This document shows positions 1-10,074 of a stretch of DNA of 64,000 nt, piece by piece; the first letter of the stretch is position 1; each line of letters begins with the position of its first letter. A model generated the notes under the pieces. The model ran no database searches, had not been told where the DNA came from, and worked only from the letters and a program-made list of their open reading frames with translations. The position numbers were made by a program, and so were the translations under genes. The DNA comes from Doryteuthis pealeii (lineage: Eukaryota; Mollusca; Cephalopoda; Myopsida; Loliginidae), in the NCBI GenBank assembly GCA_023376005.1, contig CM042138.1, positions 97,031,824-97,095,823 of the forward strand, in the 5' to 3' direction.

Positions 1-271
1 ACTTTCAATATGAACACCGATTAATGAACAGTTCTGAGCCTTTTTCTCCATACACATTGCCAACTCAAGTCATTCAAAAACTTCCATCACCTTTTGAACA
101 ACAAAAAATATTTTTCTCTTCATTTTATTACATTGTTCTGAAGAAGGTTTTAAATAAACTGAAACATTTAAATGTCGACATAAACATCTTAATAAATTCA
201 TCTTTTTTGGAACACATTGTTTTTCCTAATACTATATATGTGAGAAAGTAAATGGAAGTTAATCCAACAGT

Positions 272-576
272 ATGAATTTAACATTTTTTTTTTTAAAAAA
301 ACAAATGATGTTAATAGTTTGCTGACAGAATCTGTTTCGACCGTTTTAATAGAGCAGTCTTCAACAAGAGCAACATATGAATGAAAGACGGAAATAAATA
401 ACCGTTAGAACTGGTGTTCGTTCGTACCTCCTATTCTAACGGTTATTTATTTCTGTCTTTCATTCATATGTTGCTCTTGTTGAAGACTGCTCTATTAAAA
501 CGGTCGAAACAGATTCTGTCAGCAAACTATTAACATTATTTGCCTTTAAAAAAAAAAAAAAAGAAGTTAAATTCAT
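272..576. repeat. long foldback hairpin
   Basis: Arms at 272-410 and 434-576 are reverse complements with few mismatches and a 23-nt loop (411-433). The inner 110 bp of each arm are almost perfect; the outer ends hold an A/T tract and TTAACTTC/ATTTAAC variants. A (TG)n run follows the right arm. No TSD was recognised. Confidence 0.9.
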
Positions 577-618
577 GTGTGTGTGTGTGTGGTGTGTGTG
601 TGTGTGTGTGTGTGTGTC
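577..618 (+). repeat. (TG)n microsatellite
   Basis: About 20 TG units with one GG interruption at 592. Confidence 0.95.
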
Positions 619-764
619 ATAGTACCTAAACGATAAGAATGGAATCATCCGTTTTTCCAATAATTTTATTTTTTAAATCAACTTTAAAAATGTATGAAGA
701 AAAAGCTCATATATATATACATGGTATTAAAATTGTTCAAGAAAAAAAGGATCCATAAAATTCA

Positions 765-911
<147 letters not shown>

Positions 912-941
912 TCAAAGTTGAGAATTAAATGAAAGTACTAA

Positions 942-1192
942 AGTCTGCAGAGTGGCCTATTGTCGGTATCAGCCAAAAAGTGAGGAATCTCTCCACTTTT
1001 CTCTTGCGCTAGACCAGGAGAATTTTTGCTGAAGTGGAGCGCCCCACCTACTGTCAACTCCCATATGCTTTACCGCACAGATCAGCTTATTGAAGCTGTG
1101 CTACTCAAGTGCTGAGTTAGTAAGGATTGGTATAGAACCTGGAACACTGAAATTCCTAGGCAGATGCTCTACTGACTGAGCTAAACAGATCC
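942..1192 (-). mobile_element. SINE-A copy (tRNA-derived)
   Basis: On the minus strand it reads a degraded tRNA-like head (TTAGCTCAGTxxGTAGAGC type), then the family body (CTCAGCGTATGAGTAGCAC, GGTAGGTGTGGCGCTCCAC) and the 3' end (TGATACCGACATTAGGC). Confidence 0.85.
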
Positions 1193-1224
1193 AAAAATTA
1201 AATGAAAAAAATATGATGCTAAGG

Positions 1225-1475
1225 TTTGACATGACCAGCTGATTGATCAGATGGGGCTTCTCTGATCGCCTGTCTAGCCCAAGTTAGGGCTGAAGTGGAG
1301 AGTTGGATAACATGGGGCCACTTAGTACAGCCACCACAATCCTATCCTCAGACATTATGGGTCACCACCCATGGCCAACAGGTGGCCTTATTGGTGAGCA
1401 AGAGGACTTACTCCTCTGCTGAAGTGCAGTCAGAATATTCAACTGTCCCAGCTGACAGGGTGCAAAACAATATTA
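1225..1475 (+). repeat. C/D-family interspersed repeat, D half
   Basis: It shares GGCTTGACATGACCAGCTGA, GTCACCACCCATGGCCAACA and the CAGCTGACAGGGTG end with copies near 30765, 39560 and 47215. No coding capacity. Class unknown. Confidence 0.75.
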
Positions 1476-1817
1476 ATAGTTACCATTTAATAGCTCTGCA
1501 TAAAATATAACTTATGTAAAAAATATATCTAAGGTAGGTGGATTGTCTCCCTTGGTTGGCATGCCTCTCTTCAAACCAACCAATCACAGGCTTGCAATTT
1601 TTAGCGGCAAAATTGAAGATAAGATATCTTCCTCTTTGGAACTAGCATCTCTTGGGTGTCAGATGTGTAAAACATGTCACTCCCAAATTCAGCAAATATG
1701 GAAAGGGTTGTTGTAACTGCGATAACCTACCAACTTGACAAGGACTCAGTTAAGTGGAATTGTATTTATTATAATTATATAATTAACATTTCCCACAGCG
1801 TAAATCAGTACACTTAC

Positions 1818-1925
1818 TCTGATTAAGAATTCACAGATTTCTTGTGTTGGATGGTTGTTCTCCAGTAATGGTGTCAGGGCGATGATGATATTCTCATGAG
1901 CAGATTTGGATGATAATTCAGAATT
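1818..1925 (-). CDS. CMIP: CMIP orthologue, internal exon (PLLENNHP motif)
   Basis: This 108-nt minus-strand exon lies between acceptor aatttttcag and donor AGA|gtaagtgt. It encodes 36 codons: NSELSSKSAHENIII, then ALTPLLENNHPTQEICEFL, then IR. The core HENIIxAxxPLLENNHP followed by [DE]-[IL]-CEF is nearly identical to recalled human CMIP and is the most diagnostic stretch in the window. This is the last visible coding exon. In human CMIP the next residues are a cysteine/arginine-rich segment and a long helical region before the leucine-rich repeats; no matching exon was seen in 1-1817, so the gene continues below position 1. Confidence 0.93.
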
Positions 1926-2104
1926 CTGAAAAATTAAAAGTATTTTTTAAAAAAATGTCCTAATCAGCATGTTTTTGTTGGATGTTTGTGTTTCATAGCA
2001 TAGATGCTGGTGCTTAATAAATTGATTAAGCACACATTCCTTCCCACCTCGTGATACAACAAATTGTTTAATTCATTCCACTTTTGACTCAACAAATTAT
2101 TTAG

Positions 2105-2275
2105 GTGAGGTGATGAAACTCATAAGAAATAAGAATTCAGCAGATAAGCAACACCAGATAATCAGGATTTACATTTTTGCATTTTATTTTGGATGATTTG
2201 GATGGTCTCATTTTTAAACAGTGGTTGTTACAAGATGATAATGGTTGGAAGATTAAGGAACAAGAGTATTAGTAT
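2105..2275 (+). repeat. J-family interspersed repeat
   Basis: About 170 bp that align to 40548-40720 (shared ACACCAGATAATCAGGAT, TACATTTTTGCATTT and GGATGATTTGG). Two copies in the window; class unknown. Confidence 0.7.
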
Positions 2276-2480
2276 GCTTTAATGTTTTTTTTTTATAAAT
2301 AATATTTTTCTTCAATGTAATAAATTTGGAAAAATGTTTTTAGTGTACTTATTAACATAAATGTATTTTAAGCTTGCTTGTACCAAAAATTTTGGCTGCC
2401 AACACAAAGCAAAAAGTTGACCGAGTTTATAAATTCTGAAAACTAATAAGTTGGGGCAATCATAAGCCAACGTACCGCTG
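2275..2480 (+). mobile_element. GGTACC-ended TA transposon, right-hand part
   Basis: Matches the right half of the element at 52359-53050 (TGTAATAAATTTGG, AACACAAAGCAAAAA) and ends in GTACCGCTG followed by TA. The left half is missing. At about 2305-2320 it shows the unfilled site that is occupied by a SINE-A in the 52-kb copy. Confidence 0.7.
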
Positions 2481-2510
2481 TATATAGGATTTGTAAGCAA
2501 ATTATTAGTA

Positions 2511-2761
2511 AGTAAGTAAAGTCGTCGGTAAAGTCGGTATCAGCCAATCAGCGAGGGAGTCTATCCCCTTTTCACTTGCGCTAGACCAAGGAGATTATTT
2601 TAGCATCTGAGGTGGAGCGCCACACCTACCATCAGCTCCTTACTTTACCGCACAGATCCCTGTGCTACTCATATACGCTGAGTTGGCGAGGACCGGTATC
2701 AAACTAGGAACCTTGTGGTTTCTAGCCGAACGCTCTACCGACTGAGCTAACCCTGACCCCT
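2511..2761 (-). mobile_element. SINE-A copy with 11-bp TSD
   Basis: Minus-strand SINE-A with a (TTAC)n-type tail at 2511-2520. It is flanked by AATTATTAGTA at 2500-2510 and 2762-2772, so this is an intact insertion. The split flank (TTGTAAGCAAATTATTAGTA) resembles the unbroken copy at about 3458. Confidence 0.9.
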
Positions 2762-2819
2762 AATTATTAGTAGATAACATTAATTCAAACTGTTGTGTCA
2801 AACACATCAATATTTTTAA

Positions 2820-2880
2820 TGGGTAAAAATTTAGTCAACAAATCGTTTAAAAATGGTGTAAAGATAATTTTAAATATTTC
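2820..2880 (+). repeat. duplicated AT-rich segment flanking the solo LTR
   Basis: GGGTAAAAATTTAGTCAACA and the following 40 bp recur at 3520-3580, on the other side of the LTR, together with upstream TTGTAAGC sequence. This suggests two neighbouring copies of one older repeat. Confidence 0.7.
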
Positions 2881-2978
2881 GATAATAAGGATATGTAAAT
2901 ATTATTATATTACATTATAATATGGTTAAGTTTTATGGCATATCAACCCTTGTGAGCTATTTAATGCTACATCCTGTT

Positions 2979-3439
2979 TGTTGTATACTTTTCCTTACTT
3001 TCTTACTTCTATTCTTCTAGCATCTCTTCTAGTGTCTGGACTTCATCTTGGGGACTTCGTGTCTGGTTTCCATTGGGGATTTCTCTTTATCAGAAGCCCT
3101 GTGTCATTGGTAGTTTTTAGATAACACAAGACTTCGATTTAACTTAGATTCTATTTTATTTGAAATCCCCACCAGACTACCTGCGCAGATTGTGTCGGCA
3201 GCGTGCATAACACGACTTACCACCACCGTCGTGGTTTTGGCCGATCTGACTAAAACTCTCTCTAATCTAAACCGGAAGAGGGTCTTCTCCCCCGATTCTC
3301 ACGGTATCCACTGGAAGGATCAGGATGAGGTCAAGCCTTGTCATTCAATCCTTCAGGGCCGTGGGCTGCAACTTATAACAGCCATTTTGGTTTCTACACT
3401 ACTGTACATAAGTATTAAGAATCTAATAATTATGTAACA
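2979..3439. mobile_element. solo LTR, 461 bp, TSD CTGTT
   Basis: Starts TGTTGTATAC and ends TATGTAACA, giving TG...CA termini. It is flanked by CTGTT at 2974-2978 and 3440-3444. It shares its whole length with 26459-26933 and its 3' three quarters with 5371-5747. An open frame of about 80 codons lies inside but matches nothing I recognise. No PBS, polypurine tract or internal domain is adjacent, so this is a recombination-derived solo LTR. Confidence 0.92.
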
Positions 3440-3765
3440 CTGTTTATACATATATGATTTGTAAGCGAATAGTTTGTAGGTAAACTTGTGTGTCAAACAA
3501 ATGAACATCAATATTTCTAATGGGTAAAAATTTAGTCAACAAATTGTTTAAAAATTGTGTAAAGATAATTTGAAATATTTATATACTTCTAGTACTGGGA
3601 ATAATGTTTCTCGGTATGTGGTTCCCCAAAGGAACTATTTCTGTAATTAAGTTTATGATTAAAAAGAATTTTACACAATCTCATTACGTTTTAGACAGAT
3701 CTTGTAGACTGAAGAAATGTTTTGCAGTCGAGAAGTTAACAGATGAAAAAGAAAATCTTACTTAC

Positions 3766-3858
3766 TGCTGATTGTAAAAGTTCAGAAACAAGTTCAAGTG
3801 GAAACTGATAGACGCTTGTGTCATGTATGGGTGTATTAAGGGAAACATCAATCATATT
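3766..3858 (-). CDS. CMIP: CMIP orthologue, internal exon (start of helical region)
   Basis: This 93-nt minus-strand exon lies between acceptor cttttacag and donor GCA|gtaagtaag. It encodes 31 codons beginning NMIDVSLNTPIHDTSVYQF and ending PLELVSELLQSA. Recalled human CMIP has [31 protein letters not shown] in the same position; the shared pattern is [LM]-[IV]-D, [LN]-T/S-P-[LI], D-x-S, PLE-[LI]-V-S-x-LL. The frame continues in phase 0 to the next exon (NSELSSK). The donor could shift by three bases (CAGCAG) without changing frame, so the last residue is uncertain. Confidence 0.9.
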
Positions 3859-3956
3859 CTGTAAAAGAAAAGAAAATGAAATTAGTAATAATAATATAAA
3901 CAGTTCTTGAAGACATTTTCAACTCTTGGAAAATCTAAAAAGAAAGTAGAGACAAT

Positions 3957-4272
3957 CAGAGATGCTGATAGGTACATGTCCCGTGTCCCGCATCCCTGAC
4001 GCATAAAAATCTAAAAGTTGTATCCATGCATGCCAGTATTTTTTCTTTCCCCACTATTTCCAGTTAACTGTAAATACATTTCAATATTTTCTTGAAAATG
4101 AATTACACCCTATGGGGACAAAGTAGGGGTTAGACGGTTTTAGTTTTTCATAGATATAAACTATACAATTTATTAAAAAATCTTTAGTACTCATCAAATT
4201 TCTCGGGGACTCAATCAAATCAAATATATGCGTCCCAGGATGTAGTAAATTAAAAAGCTATCAGCATCACTG
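3957..4272 (+). mobile_element. hAT6-like MITE, TSD GACAAT
   Basis: Terminal inverted repeats CAGAGATGCTGATAGGT and AGCTATCAGCATCACTG. Flanked by GACAAT at 3951-3956 and 4273-4278. Same family as 42745-43016 and 59449-59788. No coding capacity. The 6-bp TSD and CAG...CTG ends fit hAT6-type elements, which is an inference. Confidence 0.92.
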
Positions 4273-4367
4273 GACAATATGACAATTTGATATCACATTA
4301 TAGTTTGAACTTGTATATGTGGGGGATCTGATCCAGGGCCAAGACAAATCTATAGGGCATGAAGGCT

Positions 4368-4371
<4 letters not shown>

Positions 4372-4422
<51 letters not shown>

Positions 4423-4960
4423 GTGAATAGGACAGAGATAGATAGAGTGAGTGAGAGAGAAGTAGAGAGGGACAGAGATAGAGTGAGTGTGAGAGAGGGA
4501 CAGAGAGAGAGAGTGAGTGTGAGAGAGGGACAGAGAGAGAGTGAGTGAGGGACAGAGAGAGAGTGAGTGAGGGACAGAGAGAGAGTGAGGAGAGGGACAG
4601 AGAGAGAGTGAGAGAGGGACAGAGAGAGAGTGAGGGAGGGACAGAGAGAGAGTGAGGGAGGGACAGAGAGAGAGTGAGGGAGGGACAATTAGAGAGTGAG
4701 GGAGGGACATTAGAGAGTGAGGGAGGGAGGGACAGAGAGTGAGTGAGGGAGGGAGGGACAGAGAGTGAGTGAGAGAGTGAGTGAGGGAGGGACAGAGAGT
4801 GAGTGAGGGAGGGACAGAGAGTGAGTGAGGAGGGACAGTGAGGGAGGGACAGTGAGTGAGGGAGGGACAGAGAGAGAGGGAGGGACAGAGAGAGAGAGAC
4901 AGTGCAAAAGAGACTGATAGAGTCAGTGAGATAAATAGAGTGAAAGAGTGAGATAACTTC
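4372..4960 (+). repeat. GA microsatellite and GGGACAGAGAGAGAGTGAG minisatellite
   Basis: A pure (GA)n run at 4372-4418 is followed by about 25 diverged units of roughly 18-22 bp built on GGGACAGAGAGAGTGAG. The Ser/Leu-rich open frames over it are periodicity artefacts. Confidence 0.95.
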
Positions 4961-5157
4961 TCTACAGGAGATACACTCAGCATATTCTAAGTCCTGTAAA
5001 CAGGCCGTTTATCACACTGACTGCACATGCCCACAGACTTATATGTTTAGATTATTCATTCTTTAATTTACTTAGGCTACAAATCAAACCATTTGCACCC
5101 AAAAGCATAGATAAATTAGTCTTGGTTGCTGAACTAATAGGTTTTGACTTATACAAG

Positions 5158-5165
5158 TCAGAGAG

Positions 5166-5217
<52 letters not shown>
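5158..5217 (+). repeat. (GA)n microsatellite
   Basis: Nearly pure GA with one AA interruption at about 5182. Confidence 0.95.
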
Positions 5218-5219
<2 letters not shown>

Positions 5220-5370
5220 TCCAGCAATAGCACAGCTTTTGAAATATAATACCCACTTGCAGAGTGTGAAACAGGGTTGTTACTTCTCAGATTGACGAAA
5301 ATGCAATGAACGTGGTAGCTTCTTTGGAAATGTAAGAAGTCAGTTAATGTGAAGTGGTCAGACTGGAAAC

Positions 5371-5747
5371 ATTACTTCGTATCTGGTCTTCCATTGGGGA
5401 TTTCTCTTTATCAGAAGCCCTGTGTCATTGGTAGTTTTTAGATAATAACACAAGACTTTGATTTAACTTAGATTCTATTTTATTCTGAAATCCCCACCAG
5501 ACTACCTGCGCAGATTGAGTCGGCAGCATGCATAACACGACTTACCACTGTCGTGGTTTTGGCCGATCTGAACTAAAACTCTCTCTAATCTAAACCGGAA
5601 GAGGGTCTTCTCCACTGATTCTCATGGTATCCACCGGAAGGAGGATCAGGACTGAGGTCAAGCCTTGTCATTCAATCCTTCAACTTATAACATTTTGGTT
5701 TCTACACTACTGTACATAAGTATTAGGAATCTAATAATTATGTAACA
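5371..5747. mobile_element. LTR fragment, 5'-truncated
   Basis: Same family as the solo LTRs at 2979 and 26459. Begins inside the LTR (TATCTGGTCTTCCATTGGGG) and ends ATTATGTAACA. The first ~90 bp are missing. Confidence 0.88.
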
Positions 5748-5929
5748 AATGGCTCCCTTTTTATATAACACCAGTGCCCGGAATGCATTATGATATTTTC
5801 TTTGTTGATTCACAGCCTATCTATAGAATTTATATTATAATTAATTGCCAATAAACACGGATAAGTACTCAGTAATTAGTATCTAATACTTATCTCCCTT
5901 GAGAAATTATCATGATTAGGGTGAGTGTG

Positions 5930-6025
5930 TATGCAGACCAGACACTTTTAAGTCACAAGTGTCCTGGGTATAACTACTAAACTGCATCAAGTGGTGAGGT
6001 TCCAATTCTGGAGCTATGGAGAATG
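5930..6025 (-). repeat. C-family fragment
   Basis: Minus-strand match to the GATGCAGTTTAGTxxxATACCCAGGACAC segment and the CCAGAACTGGAGCC-type segment of the family. Confidence 0.6.
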
Positions 6026-6271
6026 TGATAAAAATAGATAAAAAAAAAAAGGAGTTTAAAAAAAAAATTGAATACCCAACAAGAATGAATAAAACGAAAA
6101 CGTCTGGCATAAAATAACCCAGCAATAGTTGACATGCCATAAAATATAACCAACCTTAAACCAGGAATTGGATTGGAAATGATGTTATTCTCAAAGTTTG
6201 AGTAATTTGATGCTAGCAAATATCTTGCTACAATGTGCCATCTTTGCTGTGTTACTGTTATAAATATACCA

Positions 6272-6572
6272 GATGAGACGCTCCTGGTGTAATGGTTACC
6301 AACATAAGGAGAATGGACTGTGACCCAAGTTAAAATCCTGGACAAGGCTGTTTGCATTTCATACAGTGCTAATACCCTTGGGAAAGGTATGAATCCAACT
6401 ATTCTCCCTCCAGCTATGGGTAAATATGAGGGCAGACAGTGTTCTTAAACCTTGGTATAGCAGCCAGTTTAGTAGAAGGAAAACTCTGAATTCAAACCTG
6501 TTAAACTTTGCTTAGAAATTGACCTAATGTCGCATTCTGCTCATGTGGAGGGTTTGGATAAATACATAAATG
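6272..6572 (+). mobile_element. SINE-B copy (tRNA-derived), near full length
   Basis: A-box-like GGTGTAATGGTTA and a degraded B box (AGTTAAAATCC) are followed by GGCTGTTTGCATTTCA, GGGAAAGGTATGAATCCAAC, CAGCTATGGGTAAAT and GAATTCAAACCTGTTAAAC, ending in the GGGTTTGGATAAATACATA tail. Confidence 0.88.
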
Positions 6573-6735
6573 TACCAGATTTTCAGAGATTTCACTTAAA
6601 AGGTACATTACAATTATAGGTAGCAAGAATTTCACATTCCGTCAAGCAGGTCTCATGTCCCCCATACAAATATATGACACTCTACTACATGTCAATTTTC
6701 ATAAATTAGTATTCATACAAAATATATGACCCCCC

Positions 6736-6795
6736 CCCCACTCTACTACATGTCAATTTTCATAAAGTAGTATTTATAGAAAAATATATGAAACC
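6736..6795 (+). repeat. local duplication of TACATGTCAATTTTCATAAA
   Basis: The segment ACTCTACTACATGTCAATTT plus about 40 bp at 6670-6720 is repeated at 6740-6790, separated by a C8 run; a direct duplication of ~60 bp. Confidence 0.75.
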
Positions 6796-7186
6796 TGCCT
6801 TCAAGCAGGCTCCTCCCCACCCGACTGGTCAGAATGGGGGTCGGTTGCTGGTAGTACGTGTTGGCTCTGCCCTTATGTAACACACACTTATCAAACAATC
6901 ACAAGCCAACTATCCGTCTTTCCTCAGGCACATATATAATCTTCAACAAACATTAGCCAAGCCAATCCTTAACAGATGTTTGAAAGTTGAAGCAAAAAGT
7001 CTTTAAGTCAAGTGGCTACTGATTCTACTAATTGAAACAGAATTTCTTTGAGACAATGACCGACCAAGTTTTTTACAAGGCAAATGCAGAGGTCATTTGA
7101 GCAGACTTCAAAAATGTCATATTCAGAGTACGTACCCAGAAAACCACTCAGATGACATATACATTTTTATGTACAAAGAAATGATG

Positions 7187-7401
7187 GTGCTCTTCCAATA
7201 TGTGATCTACTGAAAGGTTTCTAATCCAATATGTGATCTACTGAGTTGTTTACATTCCAATATGTGATCTACCCATTAACTACCCATTATTTTCCCATTA
7301 AACTAACCCTAACTTCTTTTTTCCTAGTAGATCACATGCCATGAATAGTAGATCAATAGTAGATCACAAACCTTCGGTAGATCACATATTGGAAGAGCAC
7401 T
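7187..7401. mobile_element. MULE-like MITE, 215 bp, 9-bp TSD
   Basis: Inverted ends of about 35 bp (left 7187-7221, right 7367-7401) beginning GTGCTCTTCCAATATGTGAT. Flanked by GAAATGATG at 7178-7186 and 7402-7410. The motif TATGTGATCTAC occurs three times forward on the left and its complement four times on the right, so subterminal repeats are also inverted. Confidence 0.88.
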
Positions 7402-7434
7402 GAAATGATGATACTGAATTAAAAGATGGACATA

Positions 7435-7592
7435 ATCTTCTCTACTATTACCCATAATGATGGTGAGAGGGAGAAGAGATGGATTTATACCTTTCCCAAG
7501 GGGATTAGTGTAAAGTGAAATGCAAACAGCTTTGTCCAGGATTTGAACTCTGGACCCAGATTCCATTTCCTACAGTGATAACCATTAGCATT
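7435..7592 (-). mobile_element. SINE-B fragment (head and middle)
   Basis: Minus-strand copy with CTATTTACCCATA-like segment, CTTTCCCAAGGGxATTAGTG, GCAAACAGCTTTGTCCAGGA and GATAACCATTA head. Confidence 0.82.
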
Positions 7593-8017
7593 TTGACTGA
7601 TATTTCTTTAATCTTATTTCTGTTGCTTTTTATCACACTTTCTGATCATCAATTATTCTATGACCAGTATTAATAATATTATAGTAATAGTCGTACAATA
7701 CATCCAGTAGATGCATACAGAGTGGTCATCATTATCACCAATTACGGGTTCTTGGGCATCATATCGGCTCTGATAGCAACCCCAACTTGAATCCAGTATC
7801 TTCAAGCTGTCACACTGTAAGCTACCTGCTGCTAGTATTGACATTTTGTGACAAATAAACTTCACAAGAATTCGATAGTAATAATTAAGTTTAATAATAA
7901 TTACTAATCAATTAGTAATTGAGCTTAATAAAACTAGCATTTATTTCTTTATAATTTTATATCAAAGATAACTTCCTTGCATTCACAAAGTGTTTAAGCT
8001 GATACATTTACTTTAAC

Positions 8018-8130
8018 AGTTTAGTGCAATGGTTATTGTGGTAGGAAATGAAATTAGCAACCAGAATTCAAATCCTGGATGAGGCTGTTTATGTTTTTCA
8101 CTTTGGGAAAGGCATGAATCCATCTCATCA
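8018..8130 (+). mobile_element. SINE-B fragment (head)
   Basis: TGCAATGGTTATTGT head, AATTCAAATCCTGGATGAGG B-box region and GGGAAAGGCATGAATCCATC. Confidence 0.82.
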
Positions 8131-8536
8131 CAATAATAAGATTTGAGAATGTGGTATATATTAAAAAAATATGGTTGGTTTCTTTGCTTAAATGGCATAC
8201 CAACCTTTGTGGGCAATTTAATGCCAAACCCATACTTGTAGAAAAACAGTAGTAGTACTATTTAACCTATACTTTGAGAGGACAGAGGTATTCATACCCT
8301 TCCCAAGGGTAGTAGTCCGAAAGTAAATGTACTAAATGACAGGAGTTCAAACTCATTTTCTACAGTGTTTGTAGTCTAGCACATTAGCTACTACGTCACG
8401 AGGATTCCCCCATTAAAAGAAATCTGATGGTACAGCTTCACACTATATAAAAAAAAAAGAAAAGTTTTTTTTTTTGGGGGGGGATACTGGCCCTGGGCCG
8501 AATTGCCGGGTCTCAATATAAATCATTATTACTTAC

Positions 8537-8608
8537 CTTAATTTCTTTAACCACCACTTCGGGTCTTCGTGCAGTTTTCAGTAATTTTTCATACTTATGT
8601 ACATGTTT
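8537..8608 (-). CDS. CMIP: CMIP orthologue, internal exon (linker after PH domain)
   Basis: This 72-nt minus-strand exon lies between acceptor ttacttttag and donor AAG|gtaagtaa. It encodes 24 codons beginning KHVHKYEKLLKTARRPEVV and ending VKEIK. Recalled human CMIP reads [23 protein letters not shown] here, so the K-Y-x-K-[LV]-L, R-x-x-E-V-V and K-E-I positions are kept. The peptide is basic and predicted helical. It follows the PH domain and leads into the armadillo-like helical region. Both flanking introns are phase 0. The surrounding intron DNA is repeat debris with many stops in all frames, so the short open block with good splice sites stands out. Confidence 0.9.
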
Positions 8609-8698
8609 CTAAAAGTAAAAGAAAAAAATGATTAGCCTCAAACATTGTTCATTTGTACAAAATACAATTTTCAATTGAATAAAAAAGTTTATACTGAA

Positions 8699-8842
8699 TT
8701 CGAGGAGCTGTTGGTAGGTGTGGTACTCCATCTCAGATGCCAAAACAATCTCCTTGTTCAAACACATGTCAAAAAGAGGATAGACACCTTCGCTGTCTGG
8801 CTAATACCAACTTTAGGCCACCACCTTATCTTACTTTACTTT
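8699..8842 (+). mobile_element. SINE-A fragment, 5'-truncated
   Basis: Begins at GAGCTGTTGGTAGGTGTGG, continues through AGATGCCAAAACAATCTCCT and ends TTTAGGCCACC...CTTACTTTAC. Confidence 0.85.
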
Positions 8843-9424
8843 ATACTGAATTGAGCTATTTTTAGAAAAGACTTTATTTACAGATTTGAATTAAAATAAA
8901 TGAAACAAAAACTTAGCAAAAGAATTCGATTGGTTGAATTATTATAAGATCGTGAAGAGACAAATCCCACTGGACTGTCCAATGCCAAGCTCGCCTAATA
9001 CTCTCTGAGTGCTTTTCACTAGATTTGCCTTTATAGCTTGGAGCTCAGGCTTACCTGAGCTTGTCGAGCTTATTGCAACCTGATCAAAATCTCTTCAACC
9101 ATCTAGTAACTGTATTGTGATTAATGGTACCTTCACCTTTCCCACAACAATTATGATATATCCGGGTAAGGGATATATTAGTAGAAGTAGTAGTGTGGTA
9201 CACTCGATCAGGTAAGCTGTAGCGGAGTATTAGTAGGCATTTGTACCTCTAAATTGTTTGGTATTTATAGATGACAGTAGCCAATCATATTTCTGTGAGG
9301 GGGAACCCAGGTATATGCATATTCATTACATCAAAATGTTTTTGGTTGCTTCCACAGTATTATGGTCCAATTCTGACTGGTAAAGCAAAAGTTCCTGAAT
9401 TAGACTAGATTGCACATTCATCTG

Positions 9425-9700
9425 GTGTACATGTGTAGGTGTCCACAGGAGAATGTTCCTTATGAGTTCATCCTTACTTCTCCAACAATGTCCAGCAGGT
9501 CTTGCTTATCTTATTTGGATGGTTAGTGTGATAGGAGGTAAGTGGCCATACAGCTGCTTTCAGGATTTGTTCAAGACAATATGTAGCATCCTTGTTTAGC
9601 TTTTTCTACAAGCATTTTTTTTTTAGAGTCCAAGTGGTGCAACCCTCCAGTAGTACTGACACGGCTACAGTTGGGAAGAGTTCCAGTTTTATTGTATTGG
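9425..9700 (-). mobile_element. LINE 3' end remnant (RT ORF C-terminus)
   Basis: Minus-strand DNA is homologous to the LINE tails at 15375-15800 and 54490-54920 (shared CCATACAGCTGCTTTCAGGA, GGATGGTTxGTGTGATAGG). Too broken to give a continuous peptide. Confidence 0.7.
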
Positions 9701-10074
9701 AGGCTGTCTAGCAGATTTTTAAAAATAGATGTGCTCTGATACAGACTACAACACCAATCTTTGTTTATATTAATCACTGATTTAAATCTCGTAGACACTA
9801 AATTTCTAGACAGTCTTTTTGTATATTAACCACAAAATGTTGTTTTGACGTGGGAGTTAGTTATTGGAGTGTAGTAAACTAAATTAGTAACTATGATTAC
9901 TAGCATCAATCTAGAGAGACAAGTAACTGCATTCATGCTATCTCTTGCCCAGAAGTTGTTCATTAAATGCAAAATTATTTAACCCTTTTGGTGTGGGGTG
10001 CATTTGGCAAGAAATTTAATGGCTGGAGTGCACTTTTCATCATTAGATAGTCTCATTCTCAGAACCAGTTTTAG

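Larger units (their letters stand above)
1926..3765 (-). other. CMIP intron
   Basis: Bounded by exons on both sides with consensus gt/ag on the minus strand. It holds a J-family repeat, part of a GGTACC-ended transposon with a nested SINE-A, and a solo LTR. Confidence 0.85.
3859..8536 (-). other. CMIP intron
   Basis: Intron of about 4.7 kb containing a 6-bp-TSD MITE, a large GA-type minisatellite, an LTR fragment, SINE-B copies and a MULE-like MITE. The remaining stretches (about 6570-7170, 7600-8010 and 8230-8530) are AT-rich and show nothing I can name, apart from C-family-like remnants near 8270-8400. Confidence 0.85.

Noticed and set aside
1..270. Next downstream CMIP exon near the window start
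   Set aside because: No minus-strand frame here matches the expected cysteine/arginine-rich segment, and no acceptor/donor pair brackets an open block.
4267..4983. Long Ser/Leu-rich open frames (up to 238 codons) on the minus strand
   Set aside because: They lie entirely in the (GA)n/GGGACAGAG minisatellite; the openness comes from the lack of stop triplets in the repeat.
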